From NCBI RefSeq assembly GCF_015752155.1, contig NZ_JADOVI010000005.1, positions 124,001 through 188,000 on the forward strand: a stretch of DNA of 64,000 bases, given 5' to 3'. A program made the position numbers and the translations under genes. A model generated the notes under the pieces. The model was not told the origin of the DNA. It searched no databases and saw only the letters and a list, made by a program, of their open reading frames with translations. Every line of letters begins with the position of its first letter. Position 1 is the first letter of the stretch. Positions 20,823 to 29,250 of the stretch are shown here, piece after piece. The stretch comes from Cryobacterium sp. MP_M3. GTDB taxonomy: Bacteria > Actinomycetota > Actinomycetes > Actinomycetales > Microbacteriaceae.

Positions 20823-22532
20823 TCAGGGCAGTGGACCGCGCCGCGCCACTGCCCCGGCCAAGAGGGCGTGCAGCAGCGGGAGCACGGAAACGGCCATCAG
20901 CACCGTTCCGATCACGACATCCTCCGCCCGAAGCAGGATGCCGCCGATCAGCAGCGCGGTGAACAGGACCGCGGAGACGATCTGCCGTCCGGTCCGCTCG
21001 AGAGCGCCCAGGCGCCGCTCGAGCCGCGGGGTCTGCACCGAGACCGTTCCCTCTTCGATCCGCGTCGTGAGGTTGTCGAGTCGCTGCGGCAGCCTGGCGA
21101 TGATGCCGGCCACCGACACGGCTTGCCTGGCGGCCGCCTGCACCAGGTTGCCGCCCTCGGACCGGATCAGCTGGGCCGAATACGGTTCGACGGAGTTCCA
21201 GATATTGAAGGCAGGGTCGAGCGAGCTGCACATTCCCGAGGTCAGCGACATCGCGCGCACGATCAGGAGGAAATTCTCCGGAAGCTGGAACGGCAGCGAG
21301 CGCACCACGTCACCGAACTCGAGGGCGAAGGCGCGGAACTCGCGCGGGTCGACGTCCTGCAACTCGGCGAAACCCATCCCGCCGAAACGGGCGAACAGTT
21401 TCGTCATCGCCCGTTCGAGCTCGGCGGTGTCGGCGGACGGCAGGAGCACCCCCACCTCGCGGATGCCGTCGACCATCCCCTTGCCGTTGCGTGACGCGGC
21501 GGCGATGAACAGCTTCCGAAGCCCCTGGCGCAGGGCGTCGGGCACTTCGCCCATCATCCCGAAGTCGATGAAGGTGAACTTCCAGCTCCGGCTGCCCTCC
21601 ACTCCGAGGCCGTTTGCGCCGCCGAGCGCGGTGACGAAGATGTTGCCGGGGTGCGGGTCGGCGTGGAAGTAGCCGTGGACGAAGAGCTGGTCGAACATGA
21701 CGGCCGCGAAGTCGTCGGCGACCTCGGACGGGTTGATACCCGCTGACCGCAGCCCGTCGACGTCGTTGATCTTGATCGCGGTCACATCCTGCAGGGTCAG
21801 CACCCGCCGGGTCGTGCGCTCCCAGACCAGTTCGGGAACGCTGACCCGGGCGTCGTCGGCGAAGTCCTGGCCGAACCGTTCGGCGCTCGCCGCCTCGTGC
21901 AGGTAGTCGATCTCCTCGAGGCTCGTGAACGCGAACTCCTCGACGAGGGCCGGCATGTCCACCCGATCGGCGACCAGGCGCACGTGGCTGAGCCAGCGGG
22001 CGACCCGGCGCAGCGCGCTGAGGTCGACGTCGACGATGGTGCCGATGCCCGGCCGCTGGATCTTGACGACGACGTCGAGCAGGCCGGTGTCGGCGGCATC
22101 CGTCTCCGAGAGCCGAGCGCGGTGCACCTGGCCGAGGGATGCCGCGGCCAGCGGGGTCGGGTCGATGAACGAGAACGCACGCTCGAGCGTCACTCCCAGT
22201 TCGGCTTCGGCGAGGGCACGGATGGCCGGGAACGGCACCGGCGGAACCTCATCCTGCAGCCCCTCGAGCTCCTTGGTGATCTCCGGCGGCAGCACGTCGA
22301 GGCGCGACGACATGAACTGGCCCACCTTGATCATGAGGCCGCCGAGGTCGACCGCAAGCACGTGGAAGTTCTGGGCGATGCGCTGCAGGCGGACCGACCG
22401 GTTTCGGGCGGCGACGCGGGCGAGACCGAACCGCGGGAGAACGAGTTCATACCACCAGGTCTGCACCAGATAGCGGGCGGCGAACCGCAAGATTCTGCGG
22501 GAGCGGGCGCGCATGTTCCCGACGTCGGTCAT
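20823..22532 (-). CDS. UbiB/ABC1 (AarF) family atypical kinase
   Basis: 569 residues with the ABC1 hallmarks: KVGQFMSSRLDVLP, the Ala-rich loop AAASLGQVHRARL, the lysine in VVVKIQRPGIG, DPHPGNIFV and FIDFGMMGEVP. Two hydrophobic helices close the protein (LFTALLIGGILLRAEDVVIG and the next stretch), so it is membrane-anchored. Family members affect isoprenoid quinone synthesis or lipid homeostasis through ATPase activity. The start at 22532 has an aaggaga site 7 bases upstream. It lies 37 bp below the PadR gene and probably forms an operon with it. Confidence 0.9.
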   Translation of the reverse strand: MTDVGNMRARSRRILRFAARYLVQTWWYELVLPRFGLARVAARNRSVRLQRIAQNFHVLAVDLGGLMIKVGQFMSSRLDVLPPEITKELEGLQDEVPPVPFPAIRALAEAELGVTLERAFSFIDPTPLAAASLGQVHRARLSETDAADTGLLDVVVKIQRPGIGTIVDVDLSALRRVARWLSHVRLVADRVDMPALVEEFAFTSLEEIDYLHEAASAERFGQDFADDARVSVPELVWERTTRRVLTLQDVTAIKINDVDGLRSAGINPSEVADDFAAVMFDQLFVHGYFHADPHPGNIFVTALGGANGLGVEGSRSWKFTFIDFGMMGEVPDALRQGLRKLFIAAASRNGKGMVDGIREVGVLLPSADTAELERAMTKLFARFGGMGFAELQDVDPREFRAFALEFGDVVRSLPFQLPENFLLIVRAMSLTSGMCSSLDPAFNIWNSVEPYSAQLIRSEGGNLVQAAARQAVSVAGIIARLPQRLDNLTTRIEEGTVSVQTPRLERRLGALERTGRQIVSAVLFTALLIGGILLRAEDVVIGTVLMAVSVLPLLHALLAGAVARRGPLP

Positions 22533-22569
22533 CTGTTCTCCTTGATGCCGACGTGCTGTGGGCACTCGG

Positions 22570-23139
22570 TCAGTCCTGGGCGAGGATGGAATAGAGCTTA
22601 CGACGTGCCTCGTCCAGTACCGCGACAGCCTGCTTCACCTGCTCGGGGTTGCCGGAGCGGCCGACCTGTGCGGCCGCCTGGGCCAGGTCGATGCCGGCCT
22701 TGGGCAGCGCGGACGCCCGCCCGGTGTCCCGGGCACCCTGTGCCTCCCACGGCGCAGGCTGTTCCGGTGCGGCGTCGGCAAGCCGTCGCCCCTCGTCGGT
22801 GAGCGAGTAGGTCTTGCGGCCGTTGGATTCCTCGGCGCCGATGATGCCCTCGTCCGCGAGCAGCTGGAGGGTCGGATACACCGAGCCGGGGCTCGGCTTC
22901 CAGGTGCCGTTGCTGCGTTCCTCGATCTCGTGGATGATCTGGTAGCCGTGCATGGGCTTCTCGGCGAGCAGCGCGAGCACCGCCGCGCGCACGTCTCCGC
23001 GTCCCATCCTCGTGCCGACCTTGCGGTCGAACTGGCCGCGCAGCTGCTCCATCGCGTCCCACACCGCGGCACCCGGCCAGCCCTCGGCACCGTGGCCCCG
23101 GCGTCCGCCGAACCCATCGCCCATAAATGAATTGCTCAT
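22570..23139 (-). CDS. PadR-family transcriptional regulator
   Basis: 189 residues. After a ~45-residue Gly-rich leader comes the PadR winged helix (GDVRAAVLALLAEKPMHGYQ, PSPGSVYPTLQLLADEGII, GRKTYSLTDEGR). A C-terminal helical region serves as the dimerisation arm. The start at 23139 has an excellent aggaggacatc leader; the frame runs on to 23286 through promoter DNA. A perfect palindrome ACGATATATCGT lies 48 bp upstream and is probably its own operator. The downstream UbiB-like gene is the likely second target. Confidence 0.9.
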   Translation of the reverse strand: MSNSFMGDGFGGRRGHGAEGWPGAAVWDAMEQLRGQFDRKVGTRMGRGDVRAAVLALLAEKPMHGYQIIHEIEERSNGTWKPSPGSVYPTLQLLADEGIIGAEESNGRKTYSLTDEGRRLADAAPEQPAPWEAQGARDTGRASALPKAGIDLAQAAAQVGRSGNPEQVKQAVAVLDEARRKLYSILAQD

Positions 23140-23186
23140 GATGTCCTCCTCAGCGCGCCATAGCCACCCCGGCTCGGCGATACCTA

Positions 23187-23198
23187 ACGATATATCGT
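23187..23198. promoter_or_regulatory. Perfect 12-bp palindrome ACGATATATCGT (PadR operator candidate)
   Basis: It lies just upstream of the padR-like start, in an AT-rich island of otherwise GC-rich DNA. PadR proteins commonly bind short AT-centred palindromes in their own promoters. No other copy was noticed in the window. Confidence 0.6.
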
Positions 23199-23263
23199 CC
23201 GGAGGCCTGTTGGCGAGCACGGAATCCGTATTCCGCCAAACCGTGCCGGCGAGGCCGTCGTGG

Positions 23264-23563
23264 CTAGGGGTGGGGTTCGAGCACAATCTCCAGGCCGGCT
23301 GGTGCGTTCGCGGTGAGGAGCAGGGCGTTGACCCAGCGGGAATTGAGGGGTGGTCTGCGGCTGCTGACGTATCTGAAAGAGAGGGAGATATTGGGGTGCA
23401 ACCAGATGGTGGTACGGCCGATGCCGTTTGGTGGGCTGTCGATCCAGCTGAAGTAGCAGCCTTCGCCGTGTTGGAGCTTGGTGGCGATGACCGCTTCGAG
23501 GTGGGCGAGAAGCCGGTCCTCGAGATAGACCGTCAGCGACGAATTGTAGGTCAGCTTCCCCAT
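23264..23563 (-). CDS. Small Microbacteriaceae protein (DUF7882-like, sometimes mislabelled DNA ligase)
   Basis: The 99-residue protein starts MGKLTYNSSLTVYLEDRLLA and contains FSWIDSPPNGIGRTTIWLHP and RWVNALLLTANAPAGLEIV. I recognise this pattern from small Microbacteriaceae proteins that databases sometimes call ATP-dependent DNA ligase; it has no ligase KxDG motif, so that name is wrong. The function is unknown. The start at 23563 fits the family N terminus; the frame opens at 23596. It follows the 115-residue gene by 29 bp, so the two are likely one operon. Confidence 0.7.
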   Translation of the reverse strand: MGKLTYNSSLTVYLEDRLLAHLEAVIATKLQHGEGCYFSWIDSPPNGIGRTTIWLHPNISLSFRYVSSRRPPLNSRWVNALLLTANAPAGLEIVLEPHP

Positions 23564-23592
23564 GTCAGCGCCTGGCCCATGTTCCGGGCAGG

Positions 23593-23940
23593 TCATTCAG
23601 TGAAGTCGACGTCGTGCCAGTCGACGTCGGTGGTCGCGATTGTTTCCTCTATTGGATACGACTTCGGCGCCGTCAGTGCGCGGATGCGGGCCTTGAGCCC
23701 GGCGAGCACCAGAGTCGTGTCGGGCCCCGTCCACCGGGAGACCTCGGGGACACTCATCAGCGCACTCATCGGGCCGACGACCACGGTCACGATGACGGTG
23801 CCTCCGTCTATATCCACGGCGGGGAGGTCCAGGGTCTCATTGGTGTGACTGATTCCCAGCGCGGTGACCAGTTCCACAAAAGCGTCCGCGACGGCGTCGG
23901 GCGTCAGGAACGACGCCCCGCCGTATGAGATCCGTTTCAT
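23593..23940 (-). CDS. Small protein of unknown function, partner of the DUF7882-like gene
   Basis: 115 residues, no signal or membrane segment. It begins MKRISYGGASFLTPDAVADAF, has a mixed alpha/beta look, and contains a beta-rich core (AVDIDGGTVIVTVVVGPMSAL) and an acidic end (DVDWHDVDFTE). I do not recognise a characterised family. The frame extends to 24027, but coding character starts at 23940. It lies 29 bp upstream of the 99-residue gene on the same strand. Confidence 0.65.
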   Translation of the reverse strand: MKRISYGGASFLTPDAVADAFVELVTALGISHTNETLDLPAVDIDGGTVIVTVVVGPMSALMSVPEVSRWTGPDTTLVLAGLKARIRALTAPKSYPIEETIATTDVDWHDVDFTE

Positions 23941-24108
23941 ACACTCCACCATGGCCCCGCGCAAGCCGGACGCCAAGACCCTTGCGCACGGCCCCGAGAG
24001 GGAAAGCGCCGTCGGTTGACGCATCACGCGACGGCGAGGATCTCAGTTCGCGGCGTCCGGCTCAAACGAACCGTGAGGCGCTGTCCGTTCACGCCGGAGT
24101 GCGAGGTA

Positions 24109-24463
24109 CTACGGGGTGCGAGCCGCGAGAACGCAGAACTCATTGCCCTCGGGGTCGGCGAGGACCACCCAGGGCACGTCGTGCTGGCCGATGTCGGCGC
24201 GGGTAGCACCCAGCCCGATCAGCCGCTGGACTTCAGCGGCCTGGTCGTCGGGGACGAAGTCGAGATGGAGCCGGTTCTTCACGTTCTTGCCCTCGGCTAC
24301 GGCAACGAACAGCACGGTCGGATGAGCCTCCGCCGCGGGCGCAATCTCCAACTCGCCGTCGCCCTCGCCGACCACGACCCAGCCCAGGGCATCCCGCCAC
24401 CACAGCCCGAGCCCCCTGGGGTCGCGGCTGTCGACGACGACTTCTTCCCACTTTCAGTGTCAT
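24109..24463 (-). pseudogene. VOC-family protein gene broken by one extra base at codon 4
   Basis: The long intact part (EGKNVKNRLHLDFVPDDQA, WVVLADPEGNEFCVLAARTP) is the second half of a common actinobacterial VOC protein. Upstream in the same frame the DNA also reads KWEEVVVDSRDPRGLGL, but a TGA stands directly before it. The only suitable ATG (24463) reads M-T-L-K and then leaves the frame in a run of three A (T at 24452-24454 on the plus strand). Dropping one A joins both parts into 117 residues. The total length 355 = 3x118+1 agrees. Either the gene is dead or the sequence has an indel error. Confidence 0.75.
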
Positions 24464-24550
24464 GTCCCACACAGTACCCGGCGCACGCTCGACACGCGTC
24501 GACCGGTCGGCGCCGATACCCGGTGTCAGGGGGACATCCGGTGCCAGAGG

Positions 24551-25267
24551 TCAATTCCCGGCGAGGCCCTCAGAGGATGCCTCTGCCGCAACCCGGGCTG
24601 CGAACTCGTCCATGCCCCTGGCGATGTTCTCCTGCCGCGACTCGTCATCTTCGGGGTCGTCCGGGGCGTCATACGGCCACGCCATGTACACGTTGGGGTC
24701 GATGATGAGGTACGCGGAGAGCGAGCTGCGCGGGATCGCTTCGTAGTCGCGCACCTGCTCGTCTGACTGGTCCATGCCCATCCAGGCGATGCCCGTATCT
24801 TCGGGGAGCACGACCCAGCCCTGCCCGCGGAACACCTCGGCGAAATCCGGCGGGATGCTGGCGTGCACCTGAGCGAATCCGCGGGCGGTGAGGGCCGGCG
24901 CGAGAGAGTTGAGCAGGGCCCGGCACACACCTGCGGATCCCGCGGTGATCAGCAGTTCGATGACGGCGGTGCCGTGGTCGCTGACGATGGCATCGTCGAT
25001 GTCTTCGTCGGTGGAGTCCTCGTCGAGCTGGTCCTCGTCCACGTAGCTGTCGGGTTCGACAACGACCGCGCCGACGACCCGGCCGTCCTCAGTCTCGGCG
25101 ACCAGGGCGAGAGCCATCGACTCGGTCTGGAGCTCGATGGTGTCGTCGAAGTAAGTCTCCGGCGCGTCGTCGATTTCGGCCTGCGGGTGTTCAGCGAACA
25201 ACGTGACAAATGCTGCCCTGTGCCCTTTGCCAAGACGTCGGACTCTTATGCTCGGGTGCTCGCTCAT
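24551..25267 (-). CDS. GNAT-like acetyltransferase-type protein
   Basis: 238 residues, acidic. The opening (IRVRRLGKGHRAAFVTLFAE) and the layout of a beta-strand block (LALVAETEDGRVVGAVVVEP), an acidic insert (DEDQLDEDSTDEDIDD), a helix (GVCRALLNSLAPALTARGF) and a terminal strand (IAWMGMD) look like a GNAT fold, but the acetyl-CoA pyrophosphate loop is weak. The ~50-residue tail is Asp/Glu-rich. The start at 25267 fits a gaaaggctcc site; the frame opens at 25333. No operon partner is evident. Confidence 0.55.
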   Translation of the reverse strand: MSEHPSIRVRRLGKGHRAAFVTLFAEHPQAEIDDAPETYFDDTIELQTESMALALVAETEDGRVVGAVVVEPDSYVDEDQLDEDSTDEDIDDAIVSDHGTAVIELLITAGSAGVCRALLNSLAPALTARGFAQVHASIPPDFAEVFRGQGWVVLPEDTGIAWMGMDQSDEQVRDYEAIPRSSLSAYLIIDPNVYMAWPYDAPDDPEDDESRQENIARGMDEFAARVAAEASSEGLAGN

Positions 25268-25508
25268 GCTGGAGCCTTTCGACGATGTTCTGCGTGGTGC
25301 AACGCTCCGTACCGGAGCATTCGAAACTACCATCCCCGCATGGCATTGGCGCGCCGCTGCGGGTCACTGGGCAGGTCATCGCCCATTCTGAGGGCCGGCC
25401 GAACCTGATTCAGAGACCGGCGGTTGTGCACAGCTCCCAACACTCATATGGATAGCACGACAAGCGAGCCAGTAACTTCGGTGTCGCGCACTCAGAAGCG
25501 CGAAAGAG

Positions 25509-26459
25509 CTACTGAGCTTTGAAGAAATACGGGTCGCCGAACAATGGTGAGATCGCCCATACTCCCTGTTCGATGTTGGCGCTCGGCACCAAGATCAGGA
25601 CGTTGCCGTCGCCCGAAGCACCGGAGTACATCTCATTAAGACTGCTGAGCTGGCCGTCGACGTACCCGCTGGCGAGCTCGTTATATTCCTCATATGTCTT
25701 GCCGTCAGCGCCGACAAATGACACGCGAATGTCAACGAAAGGCGTCGCAGAATCACTCCCGACGTAAGCGACGTGCAGCGGAAGTACCGCCCACTGGTAG
25801 CCCGCGGGCGCTGGGTCGTTGAACTGGTTCGCGGCAGCCACCAAGTCGACAGCGTTCAAGTTCGGGGCACCCGGAGTGACCTCCCAAGTGTCCGCACCGG
25901 CCTGAGTCATCGTGACCGTCGTTCCGATGGCCGCAGGATTCTTCCGGGTGCCGACGTCCTCAGCTGCCGGCTCCTCAGCTGGTGCTTCAGTGCTCGCGTC
26001 CTCGGGATTCGGGACGGCCGTTTCTGAGGTTTCAACCGAAGGCATCGACTCGTCGATCGCTCTCACGAACACTGCCGCATAGACGACGATCATGATGACC
26101 GCCAAGATGGCCGCAACTCCGGACAGGATCGTGCCGATCAGGGCTTTGGTCGTCGGCTTGGTTTTCCTGGTGAGGCCGATCACGCCCAGGATCACGCCGA
26201 CCAAGGCCAGGATGACAGCGAACACGTTTACCGCCGGAATGAACGCGAACAGGAGCGCCACAGCACCGATGATTACGGCGGCTAAACCAAAACCGTTCTT
26301 GTGCGCTAGAGATGTTGGTGCTGTTGGCAGAGCCGGATCTGCACCATATGCGGGCGGCACGACAGGCGCGGGCTGCTCAGCGGTCGTGTGCTGATCGGAG
26401 CCGGGCTGCAGCGCCGGGTCAGACTCGTTGGGTGGAAGCGTGTTGGACATGATCATCAT
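25509..26459 (-). CDS. Membrane protein with DUF4190-like helices and an extracellular DUF4352-like domain
   Basis: About 316 residues. The N-terminal ~55 residues are Pro/Ala-rich and cytoplasmic. Three hydrophobic stretches follow (GLAAVIIGAVALLFAFIPAV, FAVILALVGVILGVIGL, IGTILSGVAAILAVIMIVV), the last leading into an acidic linker (SETAVPNPEDASTEAPAEEP). The C-terminal ~150 residues form a beta-rich exported domain (PAAIGTTVTMTQAGADTWEV, PFVDIRVSFVGADGKTYEEY) like the telokin-type domain of actinobacterial secreted proteins. Several ATGs compete (26459, 26456, 26450); 26459 is taken because ggaggtgac lies upstream. The function is unknown. Confidence 0.75.
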   Translation of the reverse strand: MMIMSNTLPPNESDPALQPGSDQHTTAEQPAPVVPPAYGADPALPTAPTSLAHKNGFGLAAVIIGAVALLFAFIPAVNVFAVILALVGVILGVIGLTRKTKPTTKALIGTILSGVAAILAVIMIVVYAAVFVRAIDESMPSVETSETAVPNPEDASTEAPAEEPAAEDVGTRKNPAAIGTTVTMTQAGADTWEVTPGAPNLNAVDLVAAANQFNDPAPAGYQWAVLPLHVAYVGSDSATPFVDIRVSFVGADGKTYEEYNELASGYVDGQLSSLNEMYSGASGDGNVLILVPSANIEQGVWAISPLFGDPYFFKAQ

Positions 26460-26763
26460 GCTGCCAGTCACCTCCGACCTCGGAGTCTCTGGAAGGCATG
26501 TCGCCCCGAACTGGGGATAGACGTGTGCGCGACATCCTCAACCACTCCCATTCCCGTAGGCAAACCGCCCAGACCTGGCCCATGCGTCCAGGACAGCCGA
26601 CGACTCCTTCATCGACAGCCGAACGGCGAGCGCAACTGAACACAGTGCGCTCACGCCCGGCCGCGGTCTCTCCGTGTGGGTCTGCGAGTAGCTGCCCACC
26701 CTTGCCGACTCGGGTCGACACGACGTGCATTCTCAGACTCAACTGCTATCTGGGGGACATGCA
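26460..26763. other. Divergent intergenic region, no gene seen
   Basis: About 300 bp between the membrane-protein gene (minus) and the lipoprotein gene (plus). Both strands have open frames but none has coding character. It should hold both promoters; I see no clear palindrome. Confidence 0.5.
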
Positions 26764-27240
26764 ATGAATCGATCACGCTCGTCACTCGTCTCTATCGCGG
26801 TCACTGTAGCAATGGCAGGTCTCGCTCTAAGTGGATGTTCCGCGAATGCCACAGACTCCTCCTCCGGCTCGACCAAATCGTCATCAGCCGCCTCAGCGTC
26901 ACCGTCGAAGGCGGCGGATCTTCCAGCGGACCTGACCGGAGAGTGGAAGCAGTCGAATTCGAAGTCATCCGACACCTACCAAGCGGCGATCATTTCTGTT
27001 GACTCAATCGAAGTGAACTGGGTAACTGACAACGGGAACACCACATCGCTCTTTTGGGCGGGCTCCTATGCGGCCCCGACCACCCCTGACTCGTTCACCT
27101 GGGATTCGCAGAATGACACCTCAAGACGGCGAGCGCAATGCTCGCTTCTCCTGACCCAACGAAGACTTTCTCGTACGACAACGGCGTGATCAGCTACAAG
27201 GTTTCGCTGATGGGCACCACTACGACGGTTGAATTGTCGC
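26764..27240 (+). pseudogene. Secreted lipoprotein gene with a frameshift near 27120
   Basis: The start at 26764 follows tgggggacatgca. The first ~30 residues are a lipoprotein signal with lipobox LALSGCSAN, then a Ser/Lys-rich linker and a beta-rich domain (ADLTGEWKQSNSKSSDTYQ). In the starting frame the sense ends at WDSQNDTS and the frame stops at 27189 after Arg/Thr-rich nonsense. The next frame carries the natural continuation (KTASAMLASPDPTKTFSYDN, then GVISYKVSLMGTTTTVELSR). One base is missing (or two are extra) around 27118-27122. The continuation frame lacks a nearby stop, so the right end given is approximate. Confidence 0.65.
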
Positions 27241-27326
27241 GCCAGCAACTGCGGCAAGGTGAGCGCGTTCGCGCCCATCGTCACTCACGGCGGGGAGCTC
27301 GCCAGATCGGATTCCCCGGTCGGCGC

Positions 27327-27968
27327 TCAGCGCCGGAAGGTCACGTGGATGACACCGCTCTCCGCCACCTCGGACGACACGTCGTATCCGTCTTCCTGCC
27401 GATGCAGGTCGTCCCAGAGATGGTGACCGCGGCCGAGGACGATGGGCGTGATGGCGACGTGCAGGCGGTCGATCAGGCCGGCCCGGAGGAAGTCGCGTAC
27501 CACGCTCGCTCCCCCGCCGACCCGGATGTCGCCGTCGCCGGCCAGGCCCCGAGCCTCCTCGAGCGCCTCGTCCGGGGTCGCGGCACGGAAAGCGAACCGT
27601 GTGCCGTTCTGGAACTCGAGCGCAGGCCGCGGAGCGTGCGTGAGGACGATGACGGGAAAGCCGAACGGCGGTTCCTCTCCCCACCACCCACGCCAGTCGG
27701 GCTCGTCCGGGAAGGCGTGCAGCCCGAACATCCCGGCGCCCATGATCTCGGCGCCGATTCCCTCGAAGTACGCCTGGGCGTAGCGATCATCGACCCCGGT
27801 GGTCCCTGAGCCGTCCTCCTCGTGCAAGACCCGTTCCCGAAAAGTCCGCGTGGCGACGTAGGGGGCGGTCAAACGGCCCCAGTCCTCGCCGAACATGTTC
27901 TCCGGCGTCTGGTCGGCCGTCGCGGCAACGCCGTCGAGGGAGATATTGAGGTCGGCGCGAACGGCCAT
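27327..27968 (-). CDS. Dihydrofolate reductase / RibD C-terminal-like family protein
   Basis: The 213-residue protein begins with the typical VRADLNISLDGVAA strand, contains IMGAGMFGLHAFPDEPDW, and ends with the NADPH-site region (RVGGGASVVRDFLRAGLIDR, LHVAITPIVLGRGHHLWDDL). These proteins share the DHFR/RibD fold and are annotated as pyrimidine- or dihydrofolate-type reductases, but few have a known substrate. The ATG at 27968 has an aaggagcaccc leader. It is a stand-alone gene, converging on the broken lipoprotein gene. Confidence 0.85.
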   Translation of the reverse strand: MAVRADLNISLDGVAATADQTPENMFGEDWGRLTAPYVATRTFRERVLHEEDGSGTTGVDDRYAQAYFEGIGAEIMGAGMFGLHAFPDEPDWRGWWGEEPPFGFPVIVLTHAPRPALEFQNGTRFAFRAATPDEALEEARGLAGDGDIRVGGGASVVRDFLRAGLIDRLHVAITPIVLGRGHHLWDDLHRQEDGYDVSSEVAESGVIHVTFRR

Positions 27969-28065
27969 GGGTGCTCCTTGGTCCGTGAGTGTGTAAGGTC
28001 CAAATTTTCACGGCTCCCGTGCCGTGTCAACTATCGCCCGGGCTATGACGGATGCCGTCAAGCAA

Positions 28066-28443
28066 TCAGGTGTAGCCGCGAGTGCCGAACTGGAGTTTGT
28101 CGCCGGGGTGGATGGTGGACATCCCGACCTTGCCGCCGACGAGGGTTTCGACCTGTTCCGGGTAGACGCCGAAACGGGTGGCGATCGTGCTCGCGGAGTC
28201 CCCACTGACGACCGTGTAGGTGATCCTGCCCGAGCTGTCGGTCGTCGTGGTCCCTTCGGCTCCGTCGAACGGGCCCTGGTCTCGAGGCGTCGGATAGGTC
28301 GACAGGTGTGACGTTGCCGCGGGCGAGGGTGCGGGCGTGATGCTGGCGACGGTTGCCGGAGCACCAGCGCAACCAGTGAGGGCTGCGGTCAAGGCACCGA
28401 CGACGGTGACCCTCAGGATCAGCCGGCGGGCAGCATTGGTCAT
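28066..28443 (-). CDS. LysM-domain lipoprotein
   Basis: 125 residues. A lipoprotein signal (LRVTVVGALTAALTGCAGA) is followed by a Pro/Ser/Ala linker and one LysM domain (ITYTVVSGDSASTIATRFG, GMSTIHPGDKLQFG) that should bind peptidoglycan on the outer face of the membrane. No enzymatic domain is attached. The start at 28443 has an agagga site. The stretch 28444-28631 upstream holds no gene that I can support. Confidence 0.85.
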   Translation of the reverse strand: MTNAARRLILRVTVVGALTAALTGCAGAPATVASITPAPSPAATSHLSTYPTPRDQGPFDGAEGTTTTDSSGRITYTVVSGDSASTIATRFGVYPEQVETLVGGKVGMSTIHPGDKLQFGTRGYT

Positions 28444-28631
28444 GCCGTTAGTCCTCTGTGATGTTCGAGTCTTTGCGGGCGTTGCTGACGGATGGCACCG
28501 GTGGTACCGAGAACGCCCGGCATGCCCCTGGATGCCAGGTGCAACAGCATCCGGTCTGACTCCCCCGCAGTCTCCATAACCACCCCATGACTATTGAACC
28601 TCATCCGCGTGCCGTTCAAACGTGCGGAGCG

Positions 28632-29114
28632 TCACGCCTCGCTGGCGAGCATCCGGCTGTCGGGGTCCAGGCGCTTGAGCATCGCCGCCGAGATCACTGA
28701 GAGCTGCTCGATCTGCTCGGCGGTCAGCGCGTCGATGACGAACCTCCGGACAGCCTCGACGTGCCCGGGGGCGGCGGCCACGACCTTCGCCCAACCGGCT
28801 TCCGTGAGTGAAACATTCGTCGCGCGGCGATCCTCCGAGCACAGCGAGCGTGCAACGAAGCCGGCGCTCTCGAGGCGGGAGATCACGCGTGACAAGCGAG
28901 GAAGGCTGGCGTTGGTGCGAGCCGCGAGTGCGCTCGTGCGGAGGATGCGGCCGGGTGCCTCGGAGAGCATCGCGAGGGTGAAGTACTCGAAGTGGGTCAG
29001 GTCCTCGTCCGTCACGAGCTGAAGGTCCAGGGCCGCGGGGAGGAGTTCAAGCACAGCGGTGAAACGCACCCAGGCCGTGCGCTCGTCGTCGGACAGCCAT
29101 CTCGTCTCGGTCAT
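28632..29114 (-). CDS. MarR-family transcriptional regulator
   Basis: 160 residues with the MarR winged helix (FEYFTLAMLSEAPGRILRTS, SLPRLSRVISRLESAGFVAR, CSEDRRATNVSLTEAGW). A start at 29114 (MTETRWLSDD) or three codons earlier (29123) is possible; the open frame to 29333 overlaps the divergent gene and promoter. It contains one Cys in the wing (RSLCSEDRR), which could serve in thiol-based electrophile sensing, as in MhqR/OhrR-like proteins. The divergent operon with a dioxygenase and an esterase, and three repeated sites in between, point to a quinone or phenol-responsive repressor. Confidence 0.88.
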   Translation of the reverse strand: MTETRWLSDDERTAWVRFTAVLELLPAALDLQLVTDEDLTHFEYFTLAMLSEAPGRILRTSALAARTNASLPRLSRVISRLESAGFVARSLCSEDRRATNVSLTEAGWAKVVAAAPGHVEAVRRFVIDALTAEQIEQLSVISAAMLKRLDPDSRMLASEA

Positions 29115-29134
29115 GAGAAACATCCTATCGATCG

Positions 29135-29206
29135 TTGTAGATGCAACGAATCCGTGTGAATCGATAGTTGCACCTACAAGCAATTGATGTATAGTTGCAC
29201 CTACAA
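29135..29206. promoter_or_regulatory. Three copies of a MarR-type operator between divergent genes
   Basis: The site GTTGCACCTACAA occurs at 29167-29179 and 29194-29206 in the same orientation, within a 21-bp direct repeat spaced 27 bp apart. An inverted variant TTGTAGATGCAAC is at 29135-29147, next to the marR start. Each site is itself a partial palindrome (TTGnAnnTnCAA). The arrangement would let one repressor control both the marR gene and the plus-strand operon. Confidence 0.75.
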
Positions 29207-29250
29207 GCAATCCGCAGGCCGCGGTACGCCTCGATAGACAGGACATGAAC

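Noticed and set aside
23264-23563. ATP-dependent DNA ligase
   Set aside because: Only 99 residues and no KxDG active site.
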